Source: Saprospiraceae bacterium
GTDB taxonomy: Bacteria; Bacteroidota; Bacteroidia; Chitinophagales; Saprospiraceae
Assembly (NCBI GenBank): GCA_027080725.1
Contig: JALWRC010000025.1
Location: 1 to 64,000, forward strand
DNA: 64,000 bases
Direction: 5' to 3'
The position numbers and the translations under genes are program-made. The notes beneath the pieces were generated by a model, which was not told where the DNA came from, did not search any database, and was given only the letters and a program-made list of their open reading frames with translations. Below, one piece after another: positions 52,296 through 60,690 of the stretch (positions within the stretch are counted from its first letter, which is position 1; each line of letters begins with the position of its first letter).

Positions 52296-53621
52296 ATGAA
52301 AAATATACTCTATTACACTATTTTGCTCGTACTGTTTTCTTCCTCCGCACAGGCCCAATGGGAGATTAAATACAGTAGCAGTCTTTATGCGTTATCCAAT
52401 ATGGAATTTTACCACAACATGGGATTCGTTGGACAAGATAAAAACATTTTGAGGTCGTACGATTGGGGAGATGCCTGGGAGTCTCTGCCGATTAACATCC
52501 CGGGATTTCATCTTTCCAAATTCCACATAATTGATTCTTCTCATATCCTTGCGGATGGCAGCAGAGAAGATATGGGATATTTGATTGAATCCTCAGATGC
52601 CGGAAACACCTGGACCGTTATCGATAGTCTGAAAGCTTTCGAATATACAGAATTTGTGCTCCTTGAAGATGACACCACTTTGCTGTATGAATCGGACGCA
52701 ATACTGTACAAATACTCCTTGGCAAGCCATCAATCGACAGAAGTGTTTGACTTTCACACGCTCGGAGCCACTTATGCAAGTGTGATAGAATATAAATTCA
52801 TGTCCAGTGATGTGGGCTTTTTATACGTATCCCTGTATGCCCCTCAAAATCCCAATCAACGAATACTTAAAACAGTGGATGGTGGCAACACCTGGACGGA
52901 GATTGTATTGCCTTTGCGTTTAGTAGAAATACATGACGTTCTATTTGCCAACATGGATTCTGTTTATCTTTTGGATGACTCTATGCTGTATCTATTCACC
53001 TACCACGACACGAAGATGGACACCATCGCCCGGATTAAGGGGCCTCCCTACTCTGTCAACAGGCAATTAGCATCCTTCTCCATTTCAAAAAACGGTATTG
53101 GGTTCATAGGGGGAGGTTGGAGTGCTCTAATAGAGAGCGATTCGGACTTCTGTACCATCATAGATCTCAATCTTGCAAATAATAAATATGAAATAGTCTA
53201 CGATAGTCTGGGATTACCATTTAGGTTCACACATGCTATCGATGACTCTACATGGATAGCCGTTGCAGATGGAGGCATTATCATGAAAACAACACACTCC
53301 GGAGGTGCATTCCCCCCTGATTATCCCTGGAATAAAGTATATATTTCAAATATTGACGTCTTACAGCACTCGAGCCAATTGCATATCAAACTTCGCCCCA
53401 ATCCGTCCAATGGTGTTGTTGATATCTCGGTGGCTGAAGACATGGCGATTAAATATTACCAAGTTTACAATGCGCGAGGGCAATTAATCGAAAGTAAAAA
53501 TCTTCCTTCAAAAGTCCATTCATTTCAATTGGATATGTCCTTGTGTCATCCTGATGTTTATGTATTGAAAACAGGATTGGAGAATGGCGAGACCTTACTT
53601 TCTAAATTGGTGAAATATTAA
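52296..53621 (+). CDS. T9SS-exported BNR/YCF48-like repeat protein
   Basis: Signal peptide MKNILYYTILLVLFSSSAQA. The body has BNR-like repeats with the SSDAGNTWTVIDSL and TVDGGNTWTEIVLPLR phrases seen in YCF48/sialidase-type propellers. The C-terminal sorting domain runs from LHIKLRPNPSNGVVDISV through YQVYNARGQLIESKNLPS to ETLLSKLVKY. Substrate or partner is unknown. It probably shares an operon with the preceding protein. It converges on the gene at 53637 with 15 bases between. Confidence 0.85.
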   Translation: MKNILYYTILLVLFSSSAQAQWEIKYSSSLYALSNMEFYHNMGFVGQDKNILRSYDWGDAWESLPINIPGFHLSKFHIIDSSHILADGSREDMGYLIESSDAGNTWTVIDSLKAFEYTEFVLLEDDTTLLYESDAILYKYSLASHQSTEVFDFHTLGATYASVIEYKFMSSDVGFLYVSLYAPQNPNQRILKTVDGGNTWTEIVLPLRLVEIHDVLFANMDSVYLLDDSMLYLFTYHDTKMDTIARIKGPPYSVNRQLASFSISKNGIGFIGGGWSALIESDSDFCTIIDLNLANNKYEIVYDSLGLPFRFTHAIDDSTWIAVADGGIIMKTTHSGGAFPPDYPWNKVYISNIDVLQHSSQLHIKLRPNPSNGVVDISVAEDMAIKYYQVYNARGQLIESKNLPSKVHSFQLDMSLCHPDVYVLKTGLENGETLLSKLVKY

Positions 53622-53636
53622 TGCTCATGCTTCGTC

Positions 53637-54191
53637 TCAAATCTTCCTTATATTTTCGTCGATGATCTCTTGTGTTTCAGCTATGTGATTTTTATCTTTC
53701 GGCTGCAAGTCGTAGCGGATTTTACCGCACAATTTGGCGAGGGAGGCGGACAGTTGGTCGCATTCAATGGCGGAAATGATCAAATCCGAGGAGGTGTCTT
53801 TAATGGTTTGTATCAAGGAAGAAAACTCTCGCAATACTTCCGGGCTGGCCAATATCGAGATTTTATGCGTCAAAAACTCAAGTGTCACAAGATCCTCTGG
53901 ATCGACCTCCCGCTTTCTAACAACTTCTTCGATAAAATTTATCAATTCGAAATACAAGTTGGACTTGATATCAAACACTTTTACCCGCTGCTCCTTCTCC
54001 AACTCAATTTCACTCTGTTTGCTGATGAGTGCCGCAGTAATGGCAATGGTCGCGATGGTCCCGAGAACGATGAGCACGAGTTCCTGTCCAAATGGGTCAT
54101 TGGACGTTCCTTCGTAGGCAAATTTCAAATATACCAGCCCAATAACGAAGGTCATAAACGCAACTAATAGATAAACTACACTGTTTTTCAT
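53637..54191 (-). CDS. Two-helix membrane protein, unknown function
   Basis: Two transmembrane helices near residues 5-25 (VVYLLVAFMTFVIGLVYLKF) and 37-57 (ELVLIVLGTIATIAITAAL), then a charged helical cytoplasmic domain of about 120 residues (KQSEIELEKEQRVKVFDIKS, FINFIEEVVRK-like stretch, LREFSSLIQTIKD). No family is recognised. It is 25 bases downstream of scpA on the same strand, so co-transcribed. Confidence 0.65.
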   Translation of the reverse strand: MKNSVVYLLVAFMTFVIGLVYLKFAYEGTSNDPFGQELVLIVLGTIATIAITAALISKQSEIELEKEQRVKVFDIKSNLYFELINFIEEVVRKREVDPEDLVTLEFLTHKISILASPEVLREFSSLIQTIKDTSSDLIISAIECDQLSASLAKLCGKIRYDLQPKDKNHIAETQEIIDENIRKI

Positions 54192-54216
54192 GTTGTTCTT
54201 TTTGTTTTACCACTCC

Positions 54217-54981
54217 TCACTCCTCTTCCGTCCGGTCGATCTCGGGTCCGGCCTCGAGGATGAAGTTGTTTCTCCCCATCCGTTGCTGCAGCCGGAGTTT
54301 ATGGTCATTGAGTAATTCTAGGATGGAAAGGAAGGTTACGATGGCGTGAATTCTGTTCTCACAATCCTCGAGAAGGGTTTCGAAATCGAGTTTTTTGACA
54401 CTGGAAATGCGCTGTACCAGTTGGCTTTTGACGGCGCGCACCGTGTAGGGAAAGCGGACGATGCGATGGATGACTTTATTCTTCTCCCGCTCGTGTTTCT
54501 CCATGGCTTTTTGAAAGGCCTTGAGCAATCGAAACACCGATACGGGCTCCAATTCGGCATCCATCAGTGCCTCTTGAGCGAGGGATTGGAGCTCTTGTTG
54601 GAGATTGCCCCTGCCAAACATCTTCGAGCGCTCCAACTCGTTTTGCCGGAGGTCTTTGACCACCTCCTTGTACTTCTTGTACTCTATCAGCTTCTGGATA
54701 AGATCCTCCCGCGGGTCAATTTCGTTGCCCTCCGCATCGAGTTCTTTCCTCGGAAGCAACATCTTGGCCTTGATGCGCATCAGGGTTGCAGCCATGAGAA
54801 TAAAATCACTCGCCATCTCGATATTCAACTCTTGCATCTGCTCGATAAAAGCGAGGAAGTCATCCGTTATCTTCGCAATCGGAATATCGTATATATCCAA
54901 CTCGTCCCGCTCGATGAAGAACAAGAGAAGGTCAAAAGGCCCTTCAAATTGGGGTAATTTTATTCTAAATTCCGTACTCAT
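54217..54981 (-). CDS. scpA: Segregation and condensation protein A
   Basis: The kleisin subunit of the SMC-ScpAB condensin. N-terminal phrases FRIKLPQFEGPFDLLLFFIE and DIPIAKITDDFLAFIEQM bind the SMC neck; ASDFILMAATLMRIKAKMLL follows; the C-terminal winged-helix part is AIVTFLSILELLNDHKLRLQ. At 254 residues it is typical. It lies downstream of hisS. Confidence 0.94.
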   Translation of the reverse strand: MSTEFRIKLPQFEGPFDLLLFFIERDELDIYDIPIAKITDDFLAFIEQMQELNIEMASDFILMAATLMRIKAKMLLPRKELDAEGNEIDPREDLIQKLIEYKKYKEVVKDLRQNELERSKMFGRGNLQQELQSLAQEALMDAELEPVSVFRLLKAFQKAMEKHEREKNKVIHRIVRFPYTVRAVKSQLVQRISSVKKLDFETLLEDCENRIHAIVTFLSILELLNDHKLRLQQRMGRNNFILEAGPEIDRTEEE

Positions 54982-55005
54982 ACTATCGATTGCTGCCTAC
55001 ATACG

Positions 55006-56361
55006 TCACAGAGAAGGGCGCTTCAGCACCTCTTTCACCTCTTCTATCGAGCCCTTGGTTTGCTGCCCGGTCTTCAAATCTTTAAGGGTAAACATCCCGG
55101 AGTTTCTCTCTTCTTCGCCAATGATGAGGGCGAAGGGGATGCCGCGTTGGTCCGCGTACTTCATCTGTTTTTTAAATTTGGCCGGCTCCGGATAAATGTC
55201 CGTGGAGATGCCCTCTTTGCGGAGGGATTGGGCGATGGTAAAGCCGTGTTTATGCGAGTCCGCATCCATGGCCAGGACAATCACCCGCGCATCGAGTTCC
55301 AATGAGGCAGGAAACAAGCCCAACTCTTCCATAGCATCGTAAATACGCTCCGCACCAAAGGATATACCGACACCCGACACCCCGGGCATCCCGAACACCC
55401 CTGTCAAGTCGTCGTACCTTCCGCCTCCGCCTATGCTCCCCATAGCCGGACCGTCAACGGTCACTTCGGTAATAAATCCCGTATAATAGTTCAATCCGCG
55501 CGCCAAAGTGAAGTCAACGGAAACATTGGCCGGGAGGGTCTCCCCAAAAAAGGCCAGCGCCTCCTGCAGTTCTCTGATGCCCGAAACTCCTGTTGCGGAG
55601 TCTTGCATAGCCGCCTGCATTTCTTCGAGCGAAGAGAGCTGTATCAGCTGTAATACCCGCTCTGCTGCATCGTTGGCTATTCCCTTGGAGGTCATCTCCC
55701 GGGCGACCTTCTCTGCCCCGATTTTATCCAGCTTGTCGAGCGCGACGGTCATCTCTATCATGCGATCAGCTATCCCTGCGACTTCAGCGATGCCCGCGAG
55801 AATCTTTCTGTTGTTTATCCGGATGGTGACCGGCAACTTCAGTGCTTCGAATACCTCCGCATAGATCGCTATCAGCTCGGCTTCGTACATGAGGGAAGCG
55901 GACCCTACCACATCGACATCGCATTGGTAAAACTCCTGATAACGGCCCTTCTGGGGGCGGTCTGCACGCCAAACGGGTTGAATCTGGTAGCGTTTAAACG
56001 GAAGTTGGAGATCGTTGCGATGCTGGACGACGAAGCGGGCAAAGGGCACCGTGAGATCATAACGCAAAGCGCGTTTGGAGAGCATCGACACGGCTTTGTT
56101 GCTCGCCTTTTCCTCCAGGATTTGACCGGGCACCTTGGATAAAAAATCCCCGTTGTTGAGTATTTTGAAGATGAGCCGGTCGCCCTCCTCGCCATACTTG
56201 CCCGTGAGGGTGTCGAGTTTCTCCATCGCCGGGGTTTCGATCGGGCGGTAACCATAGCGTTCGAAGACGCTGCGGATGATATCGAAGATATAGTTTCTCC
56301 GGATGACTTGCTCCGGCAAAAAATCCCGGGTTCCCTTTAAGGTTGAAGGTTTGATAGCCAT
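55006..56361 (-). CDS. hisS: Histidyl-tRNA synthetase
   Basis: A class II synthetase of 451 residues. Motif 1 region: RRNYIFDIIRSVFERYGYRP; histidine-binding: LARGLNYYTGFITEV; motif 3: GVSGVGISFGAERIYDAM. The C-terminal anticodon domain (VIVLAMDADSHKHGFTIAQS) is complete. It is 9 bases after pheS. Confidence 0.96.
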   Translation of the reverse strand: MAIKPSTLKGTRDFLPEQVIRRNYIFDIIRSVFERYGYRPIETPAMEKLDTLTGKYGEEGDRLIFKILNNGDFLSKVPGQILEEKASNKAVSMLSKRALRYDLTVPFARFVVQHRNDLQLPFKRYQIQPVWRADRPQKGRYQEFYQCDVDVVGSASLMYEAELIAIYAEVFEALKLPVTIRINNRKILAGIAEVAGIADRMIEMTVALDKLDKIGAEKVAREMTSKGIANDAAERVLQLIQLSSLEEMQAAMQDSATGVSGIRELQEALAFFGETLPANVSVDFTLARGLNYYTGFITEVTVDGPAMGSIGGGGRYDDLTGVFGMPGVSGVGISFGAERIYDAMEELGLFPASLELDARVIVLAMDADSHKHGFTIAQSLRKEGISTDIYPEPAKFKKQMKYADQRGIPFALIIGEEERNSGMFTLKDLKTGQQTKGSIEEVKEVLKRPSL

Positions 56362-56370
56362 AATGATGGG

Positions 56371-57399
56371 TTATTTGGCGGCAGAAAATTGGGATAGGAA
56401 GCGCCTATCGTTTTCGAAGAACAGGCGTATGTCGTCGATGCGGTATTTGAGCATGGCCTGACGCTCGATGCCCATCCCAAATGCAAAACCCGTATATTTA
56501 TCCGGATCGATACCACAGTTCTCCAATACCGCAGGGTCCACCATCCCACAACCCAATATCTCCAGCCATCCGGTCCCTTTGGTGATCCGGTAATCGGTCT
56601 CATCCTTGAGCCCCCAATAGACATCTACCTCTGCGCTGGGCTCCGTAAAGGGGAAATACGATGGTCGAAGACGGATCCGGGCATCGGGCCCGTACATCTC
56701 TCTCGCATAGTATAAAATCGTCTGCTTCAAATCCGCAAAGGAAACCCCTTCGGCGACGTACAGCCCCTCGACCTGATGGAACTGACAATGGGAGCGTGCG
56801 GAGACGGTTTCGTTGCGATACACTCTTCCCGGCGCTATAATCCGTATAGGCGGTTGGGTCGTGGTCATCACCCGCGATTGGACGGAAGAGGTGTGGGTAC
56901 GCAGGAGTCTTCCCGGGTCATTGAGCACGTAGAAGGTGTCCTGCATATCCCTGGCCGGATGGTCTTCAGGCGTGTTCATGGCAGTGAAATTGTACCAATC
57001 TTCCTCTACCTCCCGGTCTTCTGCCACCGAAAATCCTATCCTTCTGAATATGTCGATGACTTCATCCATGATAATGCTGACGGGATGAAAAGCCCCTTCC
57101 GCCACCGGCATCCCCGGCAAGGTCAAATCGGGGATATCTCCTCCTTTCTGTGTTGTTTGAGCCAATCCCGCCCGTGTGCTATCGTACTTTTCTTTGGCGG
57201 TTTGTTTTAAGGTATTGAGCAATTGGCCAAACTCCTTTTTCCGTTCGTTGGGGACATTGCGGATTTCCGAAAAAAGCGGTTTGATGATATTCTTACTCCC
57301 GAGAAACCGGATTCTAAACGCCTCAAGTGCCTCCGCATCTTGGGTGGTGAATTGGTCAATTTCTTCCTGGAGGGCTTTCACCCGGTCAAAGATATCCAT
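56371..57399 (-). CDS. pheS: Phenylalanyl-tRNA synthetase alpha subunit
   Basis: The N-terminal coiled coil begins MDIFDRVKALQEEIDQFTTQ (start at 57399; the frame upstream of it would reach into the divergent gene and is not conserved in character). Motif 2 is in RIIAPGRVYRNETVSARSHC, and motif 3 is GFAFGMGIERQAMLKYRIDD. At 342 residues it is full length. pheT is not adjacent, as in many Bacteroidota. Confidence 0.95.
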   Translation of the reverse strand: MDIFDRVKALQEEIDQFTTQDAEALEAFRIRFLGSKNIIKPLFSEIRNVPNERKKEFGQLLNTLKQTAKEKYDSTRAGLAQTTQKGGDIPDLTLPGMPVAEGAFHPVSIIMDEVIDIFRRIGFSVAEDREVEEDWYNFTAMNTPEDHPARDMQDTFYVLNDPGRLLRTHTSSVQSRVMTTTQPPIRIIAPGRVYRNETVSARSHCQFHQVEGLYVAEGVSFADLKQTILYYAREMYGPDARIRLRPSYFPFTEPSAEVDVYWGLKDETDYRITKGTGWLEILGCGMVDPAVLENCGIDPDKYTGFAFGMGIERQAMLKYRIDDIRLFFENDRRFLSQFSAAK

Positions 57400-57449
57400 A
57401 GGTCTGTTATTTGTGGCCGCAAAGGTACGGATTTTTGCCCTACATCGCT

Positions 57450-57457
57450 TACCTTTG
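57450..57457 (+). promoter_or_regulatory. TAnnTTTG element just upstream of the O-antigen-ligase-like gene
   Basis: TACCTTTG fits the -7 consensus, but its predicted start point (near 57463) coincides with the ATG at 57462, implying an almost leaderless mRNA or a chance match. Confidence 0.35.
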
Positions 57458-57461
57458 GACA

Positions 57462-58712
57462 ATGAAACAAACAAAGCCGCAGATATCCCATGAAGACCTC
57501 TTTGTCGCCATTGGTCTTCTATTTACCGCCTCGATGTTCTTTTCAAAGTTTCTCACCTCCCTCAGCATGGGGCTGTTGGTTTTACTGATGTTTGTCCGGA
57601 TCGACCTTCGCCCGTTTCATATCGGTTGGAACTCCAACATCGACGGGTTGGTACGCCGGGCCTACCGGGATAAAACCTGGTGTGCAATGAGCCTTTTGTT
57701 CTGGATACCCCTTCTCTCCGGTCTGTGGTCAGACGATGTAGGAGACTGGTTGCGCATCGTGCGCATCCGGCTACCGTTTTTGCTGTTGCCCCTCGCTTTT
57801 GCCTCCCTGGACCAATGGCCGGAATATGCGATGCGCCGGATCGCCATGGTGGCCACCGGCACCGCATTGCTCACCATACCCGCTGTACTTTACCATTTCA
57901 TATCAGACAAAAATGCCGTCCTGGAGTCGCTGGAGCACGGGAAGATGCTGTGGACCCCGGCCTATCATATCCGCTACAGCTTGCTATTGGCATATAGCGG
58001 ATTGCTCGCCTTTTACTACGGCGCCTCCTCCTCAAAATGGAGGCATTACTGGTGGGGAGCCGGGGCTATTATCGTGATTTTTCTGCATTTTCTCGCGGTG
58101 CGCAGCGGACTTTTCGTCTTTTATGCGATCACCGGAGGGATGCTCTTGTATGAAATGGTAAAGGGCAAGCATCGATGGAAGATGGCGACCGGCTTAATAC
58201 TTCTCGTCGCGTTGCCCATCATCGGAGTGAAGACCATCCCAAGCCTGCAGCAAAAGTGGAAATATATGCGGTGGGACCTCGAGCGCATCGCCCGGGGAGA
58301 AATCAACGAGGGCTCGGACAACAAGCGGGTCTTGTCCTTTCGCGGCGGGCTCCACGTATTTCGAGAGCATCCGATCATCGGGGTTGGAGCCGGGGATTTG
58401 AAGCAGAAGATGCGGGATTACTTTATTGATGAAAACCTCGCATTCGAACTCTACCCACACAATCAATATATCTTCACCATGGCCTCAACCGGACTCATCG
58501 GGTTGTTCCTGTTTTTGTATGCGGTATTCGTTCCGCTATTTCATACCAGGGCATACCTATTCTTCCCTTCCCTGGCGATACAGGTCATTATTCTGTTGTC
58601 CTTCTTAGTGGAAAATACGCTGGAGACATCTCTGGGTGTGGCCATCTATCTGTTCTTCACCTTGGCATCCCTCCGCCAATGGAGAAGTGTTAGTGCGGCA
58701 GGTACTTCTTGA
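57462..58712 (+). CDS. O-antigen ligase/polymerase-like membrane protein
   Basis: A polytopic protein of about 416 residues with some ten hydrophobic segments, starting MKQTKPQISHEDLFVAIGLL. The large loop with SFRGGLHVFREHPIIGVGAG, PHNQYIFTMASTGLIGLFLF corresponds to the Wzy_C/WaaL signature (Arg and His in the periplasmic loop). Members ligate or polymerise lipid-linked glycans in the outer leaflet of the inner membrane; the substrate here is unknown. No other glycan genes are adjacent. The 3' end overlaps the convergent transporter gene by 23 bases. Two TATGAAATGGT copies (57892 reverse, 58150 forward) lie inside. Confidence 0.85.
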   Translation: MKQTKPQISHEDLFVAIGLLFTASMFFSKFLTSLSMGLLVLLMFVRIDLRPFHIGWNSNIDGLVRRAYRDKTWCAMSLLFWIPLLSGLWSDDVGDWLRIVRIRLPFLLLPLAFASLDQWPEYAMRRIAMVATGTALLTIPAVLYHFISDKNAVLESLEHGKMLWTPAYHIRYSLLLAYSGLLAFYYGASSSKWRHYWWGAGAIIVIFLHFLAVRSGLFVFYAITGGMLLYEMVKGKHRWKMATGLILLVALPIIGVKTIPSLQQKWKYMRWDLERIARGEINEGSDNKRVLSFRGGLHVFREHPIIGVGAGDLKQKMRDYFIDENLAFELYPHNQYIFTMASTGLIGLFLFLYAVFVPLFHTRAYLFFPSLAIQVIILLSFLVENTLETSLGVAIYLFFTLASLRQWRSVSAAGTS

Positions 58713-59103
58713 GGTATCCATAGGCCAATGTACCCAATAGCGCCGCACCCAAGGTGACGATGTAGATGGAATAACCGCTTCCGATCATCGCATAAACCGG
58801 CCCGGGACAGGTGCCGCCCAAGGCCCATCCAAGCCCGAATACCAATCCTCCAAACATCTGCGCCTTCAACATAAAAGGCTTCTTTTTGATATGGATGGGC
58901 GTACCGTCCAAAGCTTTGATATCAAATCGTGTGATGATCTGATAGGAGAGAGCGCCGACTAGTACCGCAGTACCGATGATGCCATACATGTAGAAAGACT
59001 CGAACAGAAACATCTCCTCAAATCGATACCAGGAGGCGAGTTGCGCCTTGATGAGTACGATGCCAAAAAAGATGCCCAGGAATAGGAATTTTAGATACTT
59101 CAT
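58690..59103 (-). CDS. YeeE/YedE-type sulfur transporter half, small subunit
   Basis: A 137-residue membrane protein with four hydrophobic segments. The conserved GWALGGTCPGPVYAMIGSG contains the Cys that defines the YeeE/YedE (PmpB) family. In TsuA and related proteins such Cys pass thiosulfate or sulfane sulfur across the membrane (family knowledge). It is 15 bases after the larger half. Together they would make a functional importer feeding cytoplasmic TusA-type carriers. Confidence 0.88.
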   Translation of the reverse strand: MKYLKFLFLGIFFGIVLIKAQLASWYRFEEMFLFESFYMYGIIGTAVLVGALSYQIITRFDIKALDGTPIHIKKKPFMLKAQMFGGLVFGLGWALGGTCPGPVYAMIGSGYSIYIVTLGAALLGTLAYGYLKKYLPH

Positions 59104-59118
59104 AAAGCAAAACAGGTC

Positions 59119-59691
59119 TTATTGCAAAATGAATGGTAAGATGAAATGCGCCATTATGGCTCCTCCGGCAAAAAAGAAAATGGTCGCCACGAGAGAGGCA
59201 GGGTTGAGCATCGAAAGCCCCATTATGGAGTGCCCGGAAGTGCATCCATTGGCGTAACGGGTCCCGAATCCCATCAGAAATCCTCCGGCCACAATGACCA
59301 AAAAGCCCCGCATCGTTTGCAATCCCTGCCAGCTGTACAGTTGCTCCGGTACCAGACCTTTGACCTCACCAAGTCCCCATTGGGCGAGGACACTCCTGGC
59401 CCCATCGGATAGTTCCGGTGTTACCGTCCCGTTGAGGTAGTGAGCCGCGATAAATCCGCCGAGGATAATGCCCCCGACCAACCACAAGCGCCAAATCTGA
59501 TCTTTCCAGTCGTAATCTCTGAAATAAGAGATACTCAAAGGAATGGAGGCGGCACAAAGCTGCCGGTAACTCGAAGAAATACCAAATCGCTTATTGGTCA
59601 ATAACAGCATGGCAGGTACCATTAGCCCAATTAATATTCCGGAGATATACCAAGGCCAGGGGGCTCGTAGCCATTCTAAGATCGTTTGCAT
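59119..59691 (-). CDS. YeeE/YedE-type sulfur transporter half, large subunit
   Basis: A 190-residue membrane protein. GFGTRYANGCTSGHSIMGLS is the second family signature, with its Cys; a first Cys is in YRQLCAASIPLSI. N-terminal helix: WPWYISGILIGLMVPAMLLL. This is the PmpA-like half. A perfect 9-7-9 inverted repeat lies 29 bases upstream of the start, suggesting local repression, perhaps by a sulfur-responsive ArsR protein. Confidence 0.88.
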   Translation of the reverse strand: MQTILEWLRAPWPWYISGILIGLMVPAMLLLTNKRFGISSSYRQLCAASIPLSISYFRDYDWKDQIWRLWLVGGIILGGFIAAHYLNGTVTPELSDGARSVLAQWGLGEVKGLVPEQLYSWQGLQTMRGFLVIVAGGFLMGFGTRYANGCTSGHSIMGLSMLNPASLVATIFFFAGGAIMAHFILPFILQ

Positions 59692-59719
59692 ATCGATTGC
59701 TTTTATTGTTGGAGTATTT

Positions 59720-59744
59720 TAATAATTGATTTTACCAATTATTA
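59720..59744 (-). promoter_or_regulatory. 9-7-9 inverted repeat: candidate operator of the sulfur transporter
   Basis: TAATAATTG-ATTTTAC-CAATTATTA is a perfect inverted repeat 29 bases before the transporter start. It differs in sequence and spacing from the operator at 37659-37688, so a different regulator is likely. Confidence 0.6.
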
Positions 59745-59862
59745 TGAAGATGCAAATATGGTGCATTTTGTGGGGAATAGAAGAAATTATTGAAAAAAGA
59801 TTCATGTATTCTTTCGTGTCTTCGGGGAAAGGGGCAAATTACGAAGCGTTTTCCTTTGCACA

Positions 59863-60456
59863 CTAAATAAAGAACCCAAGAGAGAGCATCAGGTAATTGC
59901 CTTTGGAGTCTTGGTCTTTAAACATATTGGTCAAGCCGTAGGAATAGCGCAAATCAAGACTCAGCCAATAAAAGTCCATACCCAATACCCCGACGCCTTG
60001 AAAATGCAAGGTCTCGAGGCTGTCCAGGTCCAGGCCTAGAGTATTCTTTTCATCGATGGCCGTAATGTAGTTGGCTGCGGCTCCTGCGTGCAAGCGCATA
60101 GAAAAGGCATGTGTTTTCACCAAGCGGTAAGCCCCGAGCATTGAGAAGCCCAAAACGGTAAAACGTGGTTTTCGCAAAAAAGGAGAAAAAATCTTTTGAG
60201 AACTTACAGTGATGGACTGGTACAACAATCCCGGATTCATAAAAAAGCGGTCATCTCCCAAACGAAGTGCTGCCCCTATGTGCCAACCATTGTTGAAGTA
60301 TCCTTCCTGTGTTATACCATCCCAGGTGTTGGTTAAAACAGTGGGCCCAAGCCGCATAGTGAAGCCGTTTTGGGTATGCCCGGCAAGGCTACAAAACATC
60401 AAAAGTATTAACGCTAAACTTATTCTATTCAAAACCGGATAAATTATTCTACACAA
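59863..60456 (-). CDS. Outer-membrane beta-barrel protein, unknown function
   Basis: A signal peptide (ISLALILLMFCSLAGHTQ) is followed by about 170 residues of alternating aromatic beta strands: FTMRLGPTVLTNTWDG, WHIGAALRLGDDRFFMNPGL, FSMRLHAGAAANYITAID, and a C-terminal strand ending LMLSLGFFI with a terminal aromatic-rich pattern typical of outer-membrane barrels. The fold resembles the PorT/OmpW-like small barrels common in Bacteroidota. No partner gene is adjacent. Confidence 0.7.
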   Translation of the reverse strand: MCRIIYPVLNRISLALILLMFCSLAGHTQNGFTMRLGPTVLTNTWDGITQEGYFNNGWHIGAALRLGDDRFFMNPGLLYQSITVSSQKIFSPFLRKPRFTVLGFSMLGAYRLVKTHAFSMRLHAGAAANYITAIDEKNTLGLDLDSLETLHFQGVGVLGMDFYWLSLDLRYSYGLTNMFKDQDSKGNYLMLSLGFFI

Positions 60457-60624
60457 TAGCCATACGAGGGCTCAACTGCTATAATAACGTCCCAAAGACT
60501 GTTCTGTCATCTTTAACTGCGCACAAATTTATCAAAAATAATTGGTTTGAGCTTTGACCTCTGTGTTTGTGTGTCTTAAGGGTTGGTGCCAAATGCGAAC
60601 GACATTTAGATAAAAAATTGCAAA

Positions 60625-60658
60625 TTGGTATAGATACTTGGAAAAGGTCTTAACTTTG
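60625..60658 (+). promoter_or_regulatory. Promoter of the GH109-like gene
   Basis: TTG at 60625-60627, 23 bases, then TAACTTTG at 60651-60658. Both elements and the spacing match the Bacteroidota pattern; the start point near 60665 leaves a 26-base leader to the ATG at 60691. Confidence 0.6.
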
Positions 60659-60690
60659 GTTTATCTTGTTACATTTAAAAATCAAATGGC

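Larger units (their letters stand above)
1489..58159. repeat. Dispersed 11-base motif TATGAAATGGT (13 sites listed)
   Basis: Positions are of the 10-base core ATGAAATGGT. Forward: 13813, 19484, 34525, 41970, 46848, 58150. Reverse (ACCATTTCAT): 1489, 1563, 28763, 28783, 35673, 44054, 57892. Eleven of the thirteen also have the outer T; the pair at 28763/28783 has C. Six lie between genes, and seven inside genes, where they are read as Asp/Tyr-His-Phe-Ile, Pro-Phe-His, Met-Lys-Trp or Tyr-Glu-Met-Val, so protein sequence does not explain them. Near matches with one change occur at 16859, 21114, 45847 and 58537. Confidence 0.8.
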
